Of a stretch of DNA of 64,000 nt, positions 34,710 to 44,605 are shown piece after piece. Within the stretch, counting starts at the first letter, position 1; each line of letters opens with the position of its first letter. The position numbers and the translations under genes were made by a program. The notes under the pieces were generated by a model, which was given only the letters and a program-made list of their open reading frames with translations, was not told the DNA's origin and ran no database searches. Where the stretch lies: assembly GCA_037443785.1 (NCBI GenBank), contig JBBINR010000018.1:1-64000 (forward strand). The letters are read 5' to 3'. The stretch is from JAQUOA01 sp037443785. Lineage in GTDB: Bacteria > Bacteroidota > Ignavibacteria > UBA10030 > UBA8401.

Positions 34710-35732
34710 TTAAGCGTAAACGTTTTGATGTAACATTTCAAGCGGAGGTTGCGGGCTTGCGTCGGCAAATTCCACAGCTTCTTGAACTTCTTCCTTAATT
34801 TTTTCTTCCATTAACTCGATTTCTGATTCCGTTACAATTCCCCATTGCACCAATTCTGCGCCAAATGTTTCAATAGGATCTTTTTTCTTGTATTCTTCAA
34901 TTTCTTCTTTCGTTCGATATTGCCCCGGATCGGACATGGAATGACCTCGGTAACGATATGTTCTTGCTTCCAAGAATGTCGGTAAAGAATCTTTTCGCGC
35001 GCGTTCAATTGCTTTTGTCATCTCTCGATACATTTCAATAACATCCATTCCATTAACTGCACCGCGAGCCATTTCATAACCGGCAGCTTTTTCAAAAAGA
35101 TCTTCACCAGCCATTGCGCGCGAGATCGCAGTTCCCATTCCATATCCATTGTTCTCGCAAATAAAAATCACCGGAATTTTCCACAACTGGGCCATGTTCA
35201 GAGTTTCATGAAACACACCTTGGTTTGTCGATGCTTCACCCATAAAGCAAATCGTGACGGAATCTCTTCCTTGATATTTTGTTGCGAATGCAGTACCTGC
35301 AGCAATCGGCGGATGACCACCAACAATTCCCCAACCACCCATAAAACCTGTAGCAAGATCGTAGAAATGCATCGATCCGCCAATACCTTTTGAGCATCCG
35401 GTCACTTTTCCGAACAATTCAGCCATACATTCTTTTGGCGACATTCCACGTGCAAGCGCCTGACCATGATCGCGATAGGCTGTGTAAATAAAATCATCTT
35501 CACGTAAAGGCGAAATTGCTCCTACACCGACTGCTTCCTGACCGATATACAAATGGCAGAAACCGCCGATCTTTCCTTTTCCATATTCTTGAGCCGCACG
35601 TTCTTCAAAACGACGGATCAACAACATGTCGTGATAGATTTTTTTCAATTTCTCATTGGACAAATTAATATCGGCCCAACGAGGCTGTTTTGATGATGTT
35701 GCTTTTTCTTTTTTCATTGTAATTGTTTCCAT
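34710..35732 (-). CDS. pdhA: Pyruvate dehydrogenase E1 alpha subunit
   Basis: ThDP-binding subunit. Seen: 340 residues with MLLIRRFEERAAQEYGKGKI, the ThDP motif GGWGIVGGHPP...GDG-like region (here CFMGEASTNQGVFHETLN with the NNxxG partner CENNGYGMGTAI) and the phosphorylation-loop-like YRYRGHSMSDPGQYR. The GDG start of the ThDP motif reads MGE here, as in some PDH alpha subunits. GAGGAATC precedes the start. Confidence 0.95.
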   Translation of the reverse strand: METITMKKEKATSSKQPRWADINLSNEKLKKIYHDMLLIRRFEERAAQEYGKGKIGGFCHLYIGQEAVGVGAISPLREDDFIYTAYRDHGQALARGMSPKECMAELFGKVTGCSKGIGGSMHFYDLATGFMGGWGIVGGHPPIAAGTAFATKYQGRDSVTICFMGEASTNQGVFHETLNMAQLWKIPVIFICENNGYGMGTAISRAMAGEDLFEKAAGYEMARGAVNGMDVIEMYREMTKAIERARKDSLPTFLEARTYRYRGHSMSDPGQYRTKEEIEEYKKKDPIETFGAELVQWGIVTESEIELMEEKIKEEVQEAVEFADASPQPPLEMLHQNVYA

Positions 35733-35750
35733 GATTCCTCTAATAATGAA

Positions 35751-36641
35751 CTAAACTTGATCTGCCGCATGATATGAACTGCGAACAAGCGGCCCGGATT
35801 CGACATGTCGAAACCCGAGTTCCTTTCCCTTTTCTTTTAGCATTTTAAATTCGTCGGGATGAACGTACCGATCAACTGGCAGATGATTTTTTGTCGGCTG
35901 CAGATATTGACCGATCGTAAAAATATCGCATTCAACAGCTCGAAGATCGGCCATAACTTCGATGACTTCATCCGTTGTTTCACCAAGTCCAAGCATGATT
36001 CCGGTTTTGGTGATGAAGCCGCGAGATTTCGAGCGCTCCAACACTTCTAGTGAACGATGATAATGCGCCTGTGGACGAACAGTGCGATACAATCTCGGTA
36101 CTGTTTCAATATTATGATTCAACACATCCGGTTGTGCATTCAGTACAATATTCAGTGCTTCATCACTTCCCATAAAATCGGGAATGAGCACTTCAACTTT
36201 GCATTGCGGATTTCGTTTTCGAATTTCAATCAACGTGTTTGCAAATATATGAGCACCACCGTCAAATAATTCATCGCGATTAACTGAAGTGATTACCGCA
36301 TGACGAAGATTCATCAGTTCGATTGCTTCTGCTACTCGTCGCGGTTCATCTTCATCCACAAAATGCATCTTGCCGGTTTTCACATTGCAAAATCCACAGC
36401 TGCGCGTGCATGTATCACCAAGAATCATAAATGTCGCAGTCCCAGAATTCCAGCACTCTCCCATGTTTGGACAGCGTGCTTCTTCACAAACGGTATTCAA
36501 TTTTCTTCCGTCAATAAGAGCGCGAAGCTTTGCATAATTTTCTCCACCCGGAACGCGTGCTTTCAACCATTCGGGTTTGCGAACTATCGTAGGTTTTTCA
36601 ATTTCTTTTTCAGCAGGTACTTCTTGTATTAAAATTTCCAT
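35751..36641 (-). CDS. lipA: Lipoyl synthase
   Basis: Radical SAM enzyme inserting two sulfurs into protein-bound octanoyl groups. Seen: 296 residues with the auxiliary cluster motif C-x4-C-x5-C (CEEARCPNMGEC), the radical SAM cluster motif CTRSCGFC, and the C-terminal cluster-ligating serine in LVRSSYHA. The start at 36641 is the first in-frame ATG; TTG at 36659 is possible. Lying between E2 and pdhA genes, it supplies the cofactor for the E2 lipoyl domains. Confidence 0.97.
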   Translation of the reverse strand: MEILIQEVPAEKEIEKPTIVRKPEWLKARVPGGENYAKLRALIDGRKLNTVCEEARCPNMGECWNSGTATFMILGDTCTRSCGFCNVKTGKMHFVDEDEPRRVAEAIELMNLRHAVITSVNRDELFDGGAHIFANTLIEIRKRNPQCKVEVLIPDFMGSDEALNIVLNAQPDVLNHNIETVPRLYRTVRPQAHYHRSLEVLERSKSRGFITKTGIMLGLGETTDEVIEVMADLRAVECDIFTIGQYLQPTKNHLPVDRYVHPDEFKMLKEKGKELGFRHVESGPLVRSSYHAADQV

Positions 36642-36668
36642 TATATCATTCTCATTCAAATAAGTGTT

Positions 36669-38312
36669 CTACAACGACTGATTCATGTCAAAATTTTCCA
36701 AATAGTAAACAACCTTTTGCATGAACATTCCGCCAAGCGCACCATCAATAATACGATGGTCATACGACATAGAAATATACACCATCGATCGAATTGCAAT
36801 CGCATCATCAATAACTACGGGGCGTTTTTTAATCGCACCAATTCCAAGAATAGCGACTTGGGGCTGATTGATGATTGGAAATCCGTAGAGATTTCCGAAA
36901 CTGCCCGGGTTCGTTACGGTGAATGTTCCGCCTGTGACTTCATCAGGCATCAATTTTTTATTTCGTGCTCTCGCAGCAAGATCGTTAACAGCTTTTGCCA
37001 GACCAACGAGATTTTTTTGATCTGCGTTTTTAATCACCGGTACGATCAAGCCATTTTCTAATGCAACGGCAACACCAATGTTGATCTCTTTTCGAAGCAA
37101 AATTGAATCACCATCAACTGAAGCATTTAATAACGGAAAATCTTTCAGAGCTTTCACGACCGCATCTAAAAAGAACGGCGTAAATGTCAATTTAAAACCT
37201 TCTCTTTTTTCAAATGGTGTTTTATGCTTTTCTCTGAATTTCACAATGCTCGTCAAATCCGCTTCCGACACTGAGCCAACGTGCGCCGATGTATGCTTGC
37301 TGCGAACCATATGCTCAGCAATTGCTTTTCGCATCGTGTCCATTTTAATTACTTCAACTTTTCCAGCGGGATATGATGCTGAAGAAATATTTTTCGACGG
37401 CGAAAAACTTTGTGACTGTTGAATTGTTTGTCGCTGAACAGTCCCAGATTTTTTCGATTGAACATATGCGAGAATATCGTTTTTCGAAACGCGACCATTG
37501 GCGCCGGTTCCAGAAATAGTTTCTAATTCAGACACAGAAACACCTTCCGTGCGTGCAATGTTAAGCACTAATGGCGAGTAGAATTTGCCATTCGAAGCTT
37601 TCTCCAATTCGTAACCAACAGATCTCAGTTCTTGGGTTTGAACTGCGGTCTCCACTGCTTGTGAACTTTTAGGAGATGGTGTCGAAGTTGATGGCGCAAC
37701 AACAACGTTTGATCCCGTTGATAATCTTGCTATCACTGTATGCACGGCAACAGTTGTTTGTTCTTGAAAAAGAATTTCGGCCAAAATTCCGGATGCTGGC
37801 GCTGGAATTTCAGAATCAACTTTATCCGTGCTGATTTCAAGAAGCGTTTCGTCTTTCGTAACTTTATCACCGATCTTTTTATGCCATTTGGTAATAGTCC
37901 CTTCAGCAATGCTCTCACCCATTTGAGGCATAATTACGTCTATGACTTGTCCGCCCTTTATAGGTTGAGCAGAAGATTCAATGACCACTTCTTTTTTTGT
38001 CTCAGTTTCAAATTTTTTGTGCGGTGCAATAACCGGCGCAGCAGGCATTGATGGAGAAACAGATGCATTTACATCTGTATTGATCCTCGCAATAATTGTA
38101 TGGACTGCAACTGTTGTCGTCTCGGGAAAAAGTAATTCAGCGACAACACCGGATGAAGGAGCTGGGATTTCCGAATCCACTTTGTCTGTGCTGATCTCGA
38201 GCAAAGTTTCATCTTTGGAAACTTTATCGCCAACCTTCTTCAACCATTTTGAAATCGTACCTTCGGCAATACTTTCGCCCATTTGCGGCATGACAACATC
38301 GACAAGTGCCAT
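36669..38312 (-). CDS. 2-oxoacid dehydrogenase E2 with two lipoyl domains
   Basis: Seen: 547 residues; two lipoyl domains at about 1-80 and 125-200, each with the modified Lys in EISTDKVDSEIPAP, a subunit-binding domain (VLNIARTEGVSVSEL, GTGANGRVSKNDI), then the acyltransferase domain with SYDHRIIDGALGGMFM. The two lipoyl domains are near copies. Position beside branched-chain type E1 genes suggests a branched-chain 2-oxoacid dehydrogenase E2, but a 2-oxoglutarate role cannot be ruled out. Distinct from the single-lipoyl pdhC at the operon end. Confidence 0.9.
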   Translation of the reverse strand: MALVDVVMPQMGESIAEGTISKWLKKVGDKVSKDETLLEISTDKVDSEIPAPSSGVVAELLFPETTTVAVHTIIARINTDVNASVSPSMPAAPVIAPHKKFETETKKEVVIESSAQPIKGGQVIDVIMPQMGESIAEGTITKWHKKIGDKVTKDETLLEISTDKVDSEIPAPASGILAEILFQEQTTVAVHTVIARLSTGSNVVVAPSTSTPSPKSSQAVETAVQTQELRSVGYELEKASNGKFYSPLVLNIARTEGVSVSELETISGTGANGRVSKNDILAYVQSKKSGTVQRQTIQQSQSFSPSKNISSASYPAGKVEVIKMDTMRKAIAEHMVRSKHTSAHVGSVSEADLTSIVKFREKHKTPFEKREGFKLTFTPFFLDAVVKALKDFPLLNASVDGDSILLRKEINIGVAVALENGLIVPVIKNADQKNLVGLAKAVNDLAARARNKKLMPDEVTGGTFTVTNPGSFGNLYGFPIINQPQVAILGIGAIKKRPVVIDDAIAIRSMVYISMSYDHRIIDGALGGMFMQKVVYYLENFDMNQSL

Positions 38313-38350
38313 AATTTTTTCTTGCTCTCTATTAATAAAATAATTTTTGT

Positions 38351-39328
38351 CTAAAATACTGCAAGCTCACGAAGCGCAGCAACAACTTTTGTTGTATTCG
38401 GTAAAAAATATTCTTCCAACGTTGGACTGTACGGTGTCGGCGTATCGATTGCACCAATTCGTTTAATCGGAGCATCCAGAAATTGAAAACAATTTTCTGA
38501 AATCAACGCCGAAATTTCTCCGCCAATTCCTCCCGTGATATTATCTTCATGAACAATCAAAACTTTCCCAGTTTTCTGAACTGAAGAATAAATCAATTCA
38601 GTATCAAGCGGTATCAAACTTCTTAGATCGACTACTTCAACGCTTGCTCCATTCTCATTGTGCAAGACTTCTGCAGCTTCAAGCGATGCATGCACCATCG
38701 ATCCGTATGTAATAACCGTGATATCTGAACCTGCCCGCTTCACATCTCCTTTCCCGATTTCAATAACATAATCGGAATCAGGAACTTCTCCTTTGATATG
38801 GCGATACAGTCTCTTATGTTCAAAATAAAGCACAGGATTGTTATCGCGAATCGCTGCTTTAATCAATCCTTTTGCATCATATGGCGTTGATGGCGCAACA
38901 ATTTTAAATCCGGGTTGATGAAAGAACCATGCTTCAGGATTTCGTGAATGAAACGGTCCACCGTGAATTCCTGCACCGCTCGGAAGTCTCACAACCATCG
39001 GACATGGGACATGCCATCGGTAATGAATCGATGCAGTGTTATTTACTAATTGACTAAAACATGTTGTAACGAAATCCGCAAACTGTATTTCTGCCACTGG
39101 CCGCATCCCGACAACCGCAGCACCTGTTGCCGCTCCGACAATTGCTGTTTCTGCCAACACAGTATCAATAACACGATCTGGACCAAAATGATTCAGAAAT
39201 CCTTTTGTTACTTTGAACGCACCGCCAAAAGCACCAATATCTTCTCCAAGAAGAAAAACGGATTTATCTCGTTCCATTTCTTCCCAGAGACCTTTGCTAA
39301 TTGCTTCAATGTATGTAAGAGTCGCCAT
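38351..39328 (-). CDS. 2-oxoacid dehydrogenase E1 beta (branched-chain type)
   Basis: Seen: 325 residues with YIEAISKGLWEEMERDKSVF, LLGEDIGAFGGAFKVTKGFL, the catalytic-Glu region VLAETAIVGAATGAA and LIVHEDNITGGIGGEISALI. The GGPFHSRNPEAWFFHQPG segment with conserved His is typical of branched-chain E1 beta. Twenty nt behind the E1 alpha gene, with which it forms an alpha2-beta2 enzyme. Confidence 0.92.
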   Translation of the reverse strand: MATLTYIEAISKGLWEEMERDKSVFLLGEDIGAFGGAFKVTKGFLNHFGPDRVIDTVLAETAIVGAATGAAVVGMRPVAEIQFADFVTTCFSQLVNNTASIHYRWHVPCPMVVRLPSGAGIHGGPFHSRNPEAWFFHQPGFKIVAPSTPYDAKGLIKAAIRDNNPVLYFEHKRLYRHIKGEVPDSDYVIEIGKGDVKRAGSDITVITYGSMVHASLEAAEVLHNENGASVEVVDLRSLIPLDTELIYSSVQKTGKVLIVHEDNITGGIGGEISALISENCFQFLDAPIKRIGAIDTPTPYSPTLEEYFLPNTTKVVAALRELAVF

Positions 39329-39348
39329 CCGCTAATTTAATTTCCACA

Positions 39349-40362
39349 TCAATTTGCATAAACACCAACCACAGCTTGCTCGGCCGGTGGATATGACGAC
39401 TCAACAGCAAATTGAACAGCATCTTCCAATTCTGTAATCACTTTGGATTGATAATCTGCAATACTATTTTTATTTAAAATCCTTTTATCAATCAATAGTT
39501 TTTCAATTCTTGCAATCGGATCTTTTTTCTTCCATGATTCAAGAAGATTTTTCGGAACATAATCTGCACCATCGTGTGCAGAATGTCCATGCATTCGCAT
39601 TGTCACTGATTCAATCAACGTCGGCCCCTCGCCTTTACGTGCACGTTTTACTGCATCAGAACAAACCCGAACAACTTCTTCTACATCAGTCCCGTCAATC
39701 GTAAACCCAGGAATTCCGTATCCAAGTGCACGATCAGAATACTTTTCCATCACCTTCTGTTTTGAAACCGGAGTTGAATAAGCGAACTGATTATTTTCAA
39801 TAATCAAAATCAACGGCAGTTTCATCACCGAAGCCATCGCAAGAGATTCATGCACATCTCCAACATTGCTTCCGCCATCACCGATATATGTCAGCACAAC
39901 TGCATTTTCTTTTCGCAACTTGCTTGCAAGCGCAACACCTGCAGCCATCGGAATCATTGCGCCAAGATGACTAATGTTTCCGTAAATTTTTAATTCAGGA
40001 TCGGCATAGTGTCCTGTTCCATCTCTGCCCCATGAAAGCGAATTCCCCCGGCCTAAATGCTGCAGCATCAAATTCCGCAGTGATTGGCCTTTGACAAGAT
40101 GCGCTCCCATATCGCGATGCATTGGGAAAAGGTAATCGTGTTTCTCCAGCGCAAACGCACTCCCTACTGCTGTCGCCTCATTCCCATTTCCTGTATACGC
40201 CCCGCCAACAATTTTTCCTTGCCGATACAATTTGAGAATCGCTTCCTCAAATTCTCTCGTCAACTTCATGTAATAATAGAGTTGAAGATATTTTTCTTTG
40301 GAAAAAAGAACCGTGTCTTCCTTTTTTTGTTTCAAAATTTTTCCCTCAACAGGTTTTGACAT
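39349..40362 (-). CDS. 2-oxoacid dehydrogenase E1 alpha (branched-chain type)
   Basis: Seen: 337 residues with YYYMKLTREFEEAILKLYRQ, the ThDP motif VLTYIGDGGSNVGDVHESLA (GDG) with IIENNQFAYSTP, and MRMHGHSAHDGADYVP. All cofactor residues look intact. ATG at 40362 chosen over an in-frame TTG at 40377. Partner of the E1 beta gene downstream; substrate inferred as branched-chain 2-oxoacids. Confidence 0.92.
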   Translation of the reverse strand: MSKPVEGKILKQKKEDTVLFSKEKYLQLYYYMKLTREFEEAILKLYRQGKIVGGAYTGNGNEATAVGSAFALEKHDYLFPMHRDMGAHLVKGQSLRNLMLQHLGRGNSLSWGRDGTGHYADPELKIYGNISHLGAMIPMAAGVALASKLRKENAVVLTYIGDGGSNVGDVHESLAMASVMKLPLILIIENNQFAYSTPVSKQKVMEKYSDRALGYGIPGFTIDGTDVEEVVRVCSDAVKRARKGEGPTLIESVTMRMHGHSAHDGADYVPKNLLESWKKKDPIARIEKLLIDKRILNKNSIADYQSKVITELEDAVQFAVESSYPPAEQAVVGVYAN

Positions 40363-40382
40363 TCTTTCCAAATACAATTCTC

Positions 40383-42482
40383 TTAATATGCTGCTAGCTT
40401 TTCTAACGCACTGGTAATGTGATATTCTTGCGGAAGAATTGCCGATTCCAATGCCGGTGCAAATGCAATTGGAGCATCGAGTGCAGCAACGCGTGCTAAT
40501 GGTGCATCAAGATATTCAAAACATTCTTCCGCAATGGATGTTGCAATCTCAGCACCGAATCCACCGGTTTTTGTATCTTCGTGGACAACAAGCACTTTTC
40601 CGGTTTTCTTTATTGAATTGAAAACAGTTTCTTTATCCCACGGAATTAACGTTCTCAAATCAATGACTTCAACGCTGATTCCCTTCTCTTCCAATTTCCT
40701 CGCTGCTTCAATCGAGCGCTGCACCATAAATCCCCAGGTCACAATTGTGATATCATTTCCCGCTCTTTTAACACTTGCGACTCCAAACGGTAAACAATAA
40801 TCGTCGCTTGGTTCAAGTGTCGCCGCAAATTGCTGGCGGTACAAACCTTTATGTTCACAAAACAAAACAGGATTCTCTTCTCGAATTGCAGTTTTTAATA
40901 AACCTTTTGCATCAGCGGCATTTGAAGGAAATGCAACCCACAAACCTGGAATGTGTGTGAATATTCCTTCAATGCTTTGACTGTGATACAATCCACCGCG
41001 AATATATCCGCCAACAGCTACACGAATGATAACCGGACAACTCCAATCGCCATCCGTACGATATCGCATGTGAACCAATTCATCTTTAATCTGCATAAAC
41101 GCAGGCCAGATGTAATCGCCAAATTGAATTTCAACAACCGGTTTGAATCCTCGAACGGCAAGCCCAATCGCTGTTCCGACAATGCTGGCTTCTGCAAGCG
41201 GAGAATTGAAGCACCGATCAATTCCAAAAGTGTTCGTTAAACCTTTTGTCGCAGAAAACACACCGCCTTTATTGTCCGCTACATCTTCACCATACACAAT
41301 CATCTTTGGATTGCGTTTCATTTCTTCGTGAAGCGCATGATTGATTGCATCAACCAAAACAATATTTTTCCCTGAATGTTCAGGTTCGGCGAATCCATCT
41401 TTAGAAACAATTACGTTTGGAGAGAAAATATTTCGTTCAACGGTATCTGCTGTCGGACTTTCAGCTGCCTCTGCGTAATCCGAGGCATCTTCAATTTCTT
41501 TTTTTATTTCTTTTCGAATTCTTTCAATTTCTTTTTGATCGATAATTTTTTGATCAAGCAAAAATTGTTCAAACTTCGGAAGCGGATCTTTTAATTTATC
41601 CTGTGCAATTTCTTCAGCACTTCGGTACTTTTTCGGATCATCCGACGATGAATGCGGAAACAAGCGAACACATTCCGCTTCGATAAATGCAGGGCCATTT
41701 CCCGCACGGCAATATTCAACCGCTTCTTTAGCCGCCTTAAATGATTCAACAAAATCAGTTCCATCAATTCTAAATCTTCTTAAATTCGGATATCCGTTCA
41801 ATAATTTATAAAGTGAGCCACCTGCAATTTGCTCCTCAACCGGAACCGAAATCGCATATCCATTATTCTGCACACAAAAAATAACCGGAAACTTTTCTCG
41901 AGCCGCCCAATTTACTGCCTCCCAAAATTCTCCTTCACTCGTCGCACCTTCACCCGAAGAAACATATGTTACTTCGTCGTTCTTTTCTTTTACCGAACCC
42001 ATCGCAGTCCCAACCGCTTGCAAATATTGTGTGCCCGTTGGAGATGATTGTCCGACAATGCGCAAATTTTTATTCCCATAGTGAGACGGCATTTGTCGCC
42101 CGTGAGAACTTGGACCCTCGATGCGATGCATATTTTCGCAAAAAATTTCTTGTGCAGTCGATCCATACGCAAGAGAAAATGCAAGATCGCGATAATAAGG
42201 ATATGCCCAATCGTAGGAAGGTTTCATCGCCATTGCCACTGCAACTTGAATGGCTTCATGCCCTGGGCCACTGATATGAAACAATATTTTACCCTGCTTT
42301 AGCAGATTCATTTCTTTTTCATCAATGAATCTGGCCAATAGCATTTTTTGATAGGCAAAGATCAATTCATCTTTCGTCAGCAAAGACGACACAGATGCGG
42401 TCGCATATTTCAACGTACCGTTGGTAAGAGTGCTTTCCGAAGTCGACTTGGAATGAAGCACTTCTACTTTTTTGGATGCCAT
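40383..42482 (-). CDS. Fused E1 alpha-beta 2-oxoisovalerate dehydrogenase
   Basis: Single chain of 699 residues joining an E1 alpha half (about 30-345; ThDP-binding region TYVSSGEGATSEGEFWEAVN with VQNNGYAISVP) to an E1 beta half (about 370-699; MIVYGEDVADNKGGVFSATK, SPLAEASIVGTAIGLAV, LVVHEDTKTGGFGAEIATSI). GDG of the ThDP motif reads GEG. Such fusions are known in Bacteroidota. It adds a third E1 to the operon; which E2 it serves is unknown. lipB stops at the base before its ATG, so the two are tightly coupled. Confidence 0.93.
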   Translation of the reverse strand: MASKKVEVLHSKSTSESTLTNGTLKYATASVSSLLTKDELIFAYQKMLLARFIDEKEMNLLKQGKILFHISGPGHEAIQVAVAMAMKPSYDWAYPYYRDLAFSLAYGSTAQEIFCENMHRIEGPSSHGRQMPSHYGNKNLRIVGQSSPTGTQYLQAVGTAMGSVKEKNDEVTYVSSGEGATSEGEFWEAVNWAAREKFPVIFCVQNNGYAISVPVEEQIAGGSLYKLLNGYPNLRRFRIDGTDFVESFKAAKEAVEYCRAGNGPAFIEAECVRLFPHSSSDDPKKYRSAEEIAQDKLKDPLPKFEQFLLDQKIIDQKEIERIRKEIKKEIEDASDYAEAAESPTADTVERNIFSPNVIVSKDGFAEPEHSGKNIVLVDAINHALHEEMKRNPKMIVYGEDVADNKGGVFSATKGLTNTFGIDRCFNSPLAEASIVGTAIGLAVRGFKPVVEIQFGDYIWPAFMQIKDELVHMRYRTDGDWSCPVIIRVAVGGYIRGGLYHSQSIEGIFTHIPGLWVAFPSNAADAKGLLKTAIREENPVLFCEHKGLYRQQFAATLEPSDDYCLPFGVASVKRAGNDITIVTWGFMVQRSIEAARKLEEKGISVEVIDLRTLIPWDKETVFNSIKKTGKVLVVHEDTKTGGFGAEIATSIAEECFEYLDAPLARVAALDAPIAFAPALESAILPQEYHITSALEKLAAY

Positions 42483-43190
42483 TTACAAACTCTCCTCTAC
42501 GGCTTCATTTTTGTGAAGCAAGGTTTCGAGTTCTTCGCGTGAAATCTGTTTGACTTCAACACCGAAGATGCGTGAAAAATGATTTATAAGATGTTGATGA
42601 ACTTCAGGAATATCGATTTCTTTATTCATTAATTGCTGCAGCGAGGTAACACCTTTATGAAAAATTCCGCAAGGAATTATTCTATCGAAAAATGATAAAT
42701 CAGTATTAACATTGATTGCAAATCCGTGCATCGTAATCCATTTACTGACCTTAACACCAATGGCAGCAATCTTTTCATTGCGAACCCATACACCCGTAAA
42801 TTCGGATTCGCGTCCTCCCGCAATTTGAAACTCTTTAAGCATCTCAATAATAACTTCTTCAAGATCTCGAAGGTAGCGATGGATATCGAGATAATAGTTA
42901 TTCAAATCTAAGATAGGATACCCAACAATTTGTCCAGGACCATGATATGTCACATCACCGCCGCGATCAATCCAGAAAACATCAACACCTTTTTGCGAAA
43001 GCTCTTCATCTTTTGCAAGCAGATGATTGTCATCGGCTGCTTTGCCGAGCGTGTACACATGATCATGTTCTGTCAAAAGGAGAACATCGCCAATGTGACC
43101 TTGAGTTCTTGCGGAAAAAATTCTTTTCTGCAATTCCCATGCTTCAGCGTATTTAGTTCTTCCAATATTTATGACAGATAATTGTTTCAT
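42483..43190 (-). CDS. lipB: Octanoyltransferase (lipoate-protein ligase B)
   Basis: Transfers octanoyl from acyl carrier protein to lipoyl domains. Seen: 235 residues with RGGDVTYHGPGQIVGYPILD, the catalytic Lys in AAIGVKVSKWITMHGFAINV and the catalytic Cys in RIIPCGI. Acts immediately before LipA; both are in this operon with their E2 targets. Confidence 0.96.
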   Translation of the reverse strand: MKQLSVINIGRTKYAEAWELQKRIFSARTQGHIGDVLLLTEHDHVYTLGKAADDNHLLAKDEELSQKGVDVFWIDRGGDVTYHGPGQIVGYPILDLNNYYLDIHRYLRDLEEVIIEMLKEFQIAGGRESEFTGVWVRNEKIAAIGVKVSKWITMHGFAINVNTDLSFFDRIIPCGIFHKGVTSLQQLMNKEIDIPEVHQHLINHFSRIFGVEVKQISREELETLLHKNEAVEESL

Positions 43191-43213
43191 CTTCGACAGA
43201 TTAAAGAAAATTA

Positions 43214-44605
43214 TTATATATGCAATGCTCGACCGTACGCATCCAAAGCCGCTTCCGCAACACCTTCAGTTAATGTTGGATGGGCATGGATTGTATTGTA
43301 TAATTGTTCTGCTGTTGTTTCCAACGTTCTTGCCGTTGTTAATTCAGCAATCATTTCTGTTGCTTCGGGTCCGATAATATGTGCACCAAGAAGTTCACCA
43401 TATTTTGCATCGAACACTAATTTTACCATTCCTTCGGTTTCATTTAACGCAAGTGCTTTACCGTGCGAACGGAATGGATAACGTCCTACTTTTATCTCAA
43501 ATCCTTTTGCTCTGGCTTTTTCTTCTGTCAATCCAACACTTGCAACTTGCGGTTGGCAATATGTGCATCCGGGAATATTATCATAATTAACAGCATGCGG
43601 ATGTTTACCTGCTATTGCTTCAACGCATACAATACCTTCATGCGATGCCTTATGTGCTAAACATGGAGGACCGGCAACATCACCAATAGCATAAATTCCA
43701 TCAATATTGGTTTTTAAATTCTGATCAACCTTGATAAATGATTTTTCGGTTTTAACACCAAGTGTTTCAAGTCCGAGGTTTTCAATATTACCTTGAACAC
43801 CAATTGCACTTAAAACGATGTCGGCTTTGATTTCTTTCACACCATCTTTATTTGAAATCTTTACCGTCGCTTCTTTACCCGGAGTAACGCTTTCTACTTT
43901 TGTGCTTGTAAATACTTCAATACCGGCTTTCTCAAAATTGCGGCGAAGAATTTTTGTAATCTCTGCATCTTCGATTGGAAGCATCGTATCAAGCATTTCG
44001 ACAATCGTTACTTTGGAACCGTAAGCATTGTACACGTACGCAAATTCAGTTCCGATTGCTCCCGATCCGATGACAACAAGTCGTTTGGGAACTTCCGGAA
44101 GAATCATTGCTTCCGTGCTGGTAATAATTTGTTTGTAATCAACGGGAATGTTTGGAAGAATTCGCGGACGCGCACCGGTAGCAACAATAATGTGCTTTGC
44201 ATTAATCTTTTCTTTTTTCCCTTGTTGATCAATTTCGACAGCACCCTTTGAAATAATTTTTGCAGTTGCGTAGAGATGATCAACTTTGTTTTTCTTGAAA
44301 AGAAATTCTATTCCTTTTGAACTCTTTAGCGAAATATCACGGCTTCGTTTTACTGCTTTGGAAAAATCTGTCTTTAAATTCTCAAACGAAAATCCGAAAT
44401 CCTCTGCGTGCTTAAACGTATTGAGCACTTCAGCATTTTTTATCAACGCCTTTGTCGGGATGCAGCCCCAATTCAAACAAATTCCACCCAACTTGTCTTT
44501 TTCAACTACAAGAGTTTTCAGTCCTAATTGTCCTGCACGAATTCCAGCGACATAACCGCCTGGTCCACCACCTATTACTAAAACATCATATGATTTATCA
44601 GCCAT
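43214..44605 (-). CDS. lpdA: Dihydrolipoyl dehydrogenase (E3)
   Basis: FAD/NAD enzyme that reoxidises dihydrolipoyl groups. Seen: 463 residues with the FAD-binding VIGGGPGGYVAGIRAGQLG, the redox disulfide GGICLNWGCIPTKAL, NAD-binding VVIGSGAIGTEFAYVY, second FAD strand GIYAIGDV and the catalytic HAHPTLTEG at the dimer interface. GAGAGGAA precedes the start. First gene of the ten-gene operon to 32454 and the only E3 seen, so it should serve all E1/E2 sets. Confidence 0.97.
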   Translation of the reverse strand: MADKSYDVLVIGGGPGGYVAGIRAGQLGLKTLVVEKDKLGGICLNWGCIPTKALIKNAEVLNTFKHAEDFGFSFENLKTDFSKAVKRSRDISLKSSKGIEFLFKKNKVDHLYATAKIISKGAVEIDQQGKKEKINAKHIIVATGARPRILPNIPVDYKQIITSTEAMILPEVPKRLVVIGSGAIGTEFAYVYNAYGSKVTIVEMLDTMLPIEDAEITKILRRNFEKAGIEVFTSTKVESVTPGKEATVKISNKDGVKEIKADIVLSAIGVQGNIENLGLETLGVKTEKSFIKVDQNLKTNIDGIYAIGDVAGPPCLAHKASHEGIVCVEAIAGKHPHAVNYDNIPGCTYCQPQVASVGLTEEKARAKGFEIKVGRYPFRSHGKALALNETEGMVKLVFDAKYGELLGAHIIGPEATEMIAELTTARTLETTAEQLYNTIHAHPTLTEGVAEAALDAYGRALHI

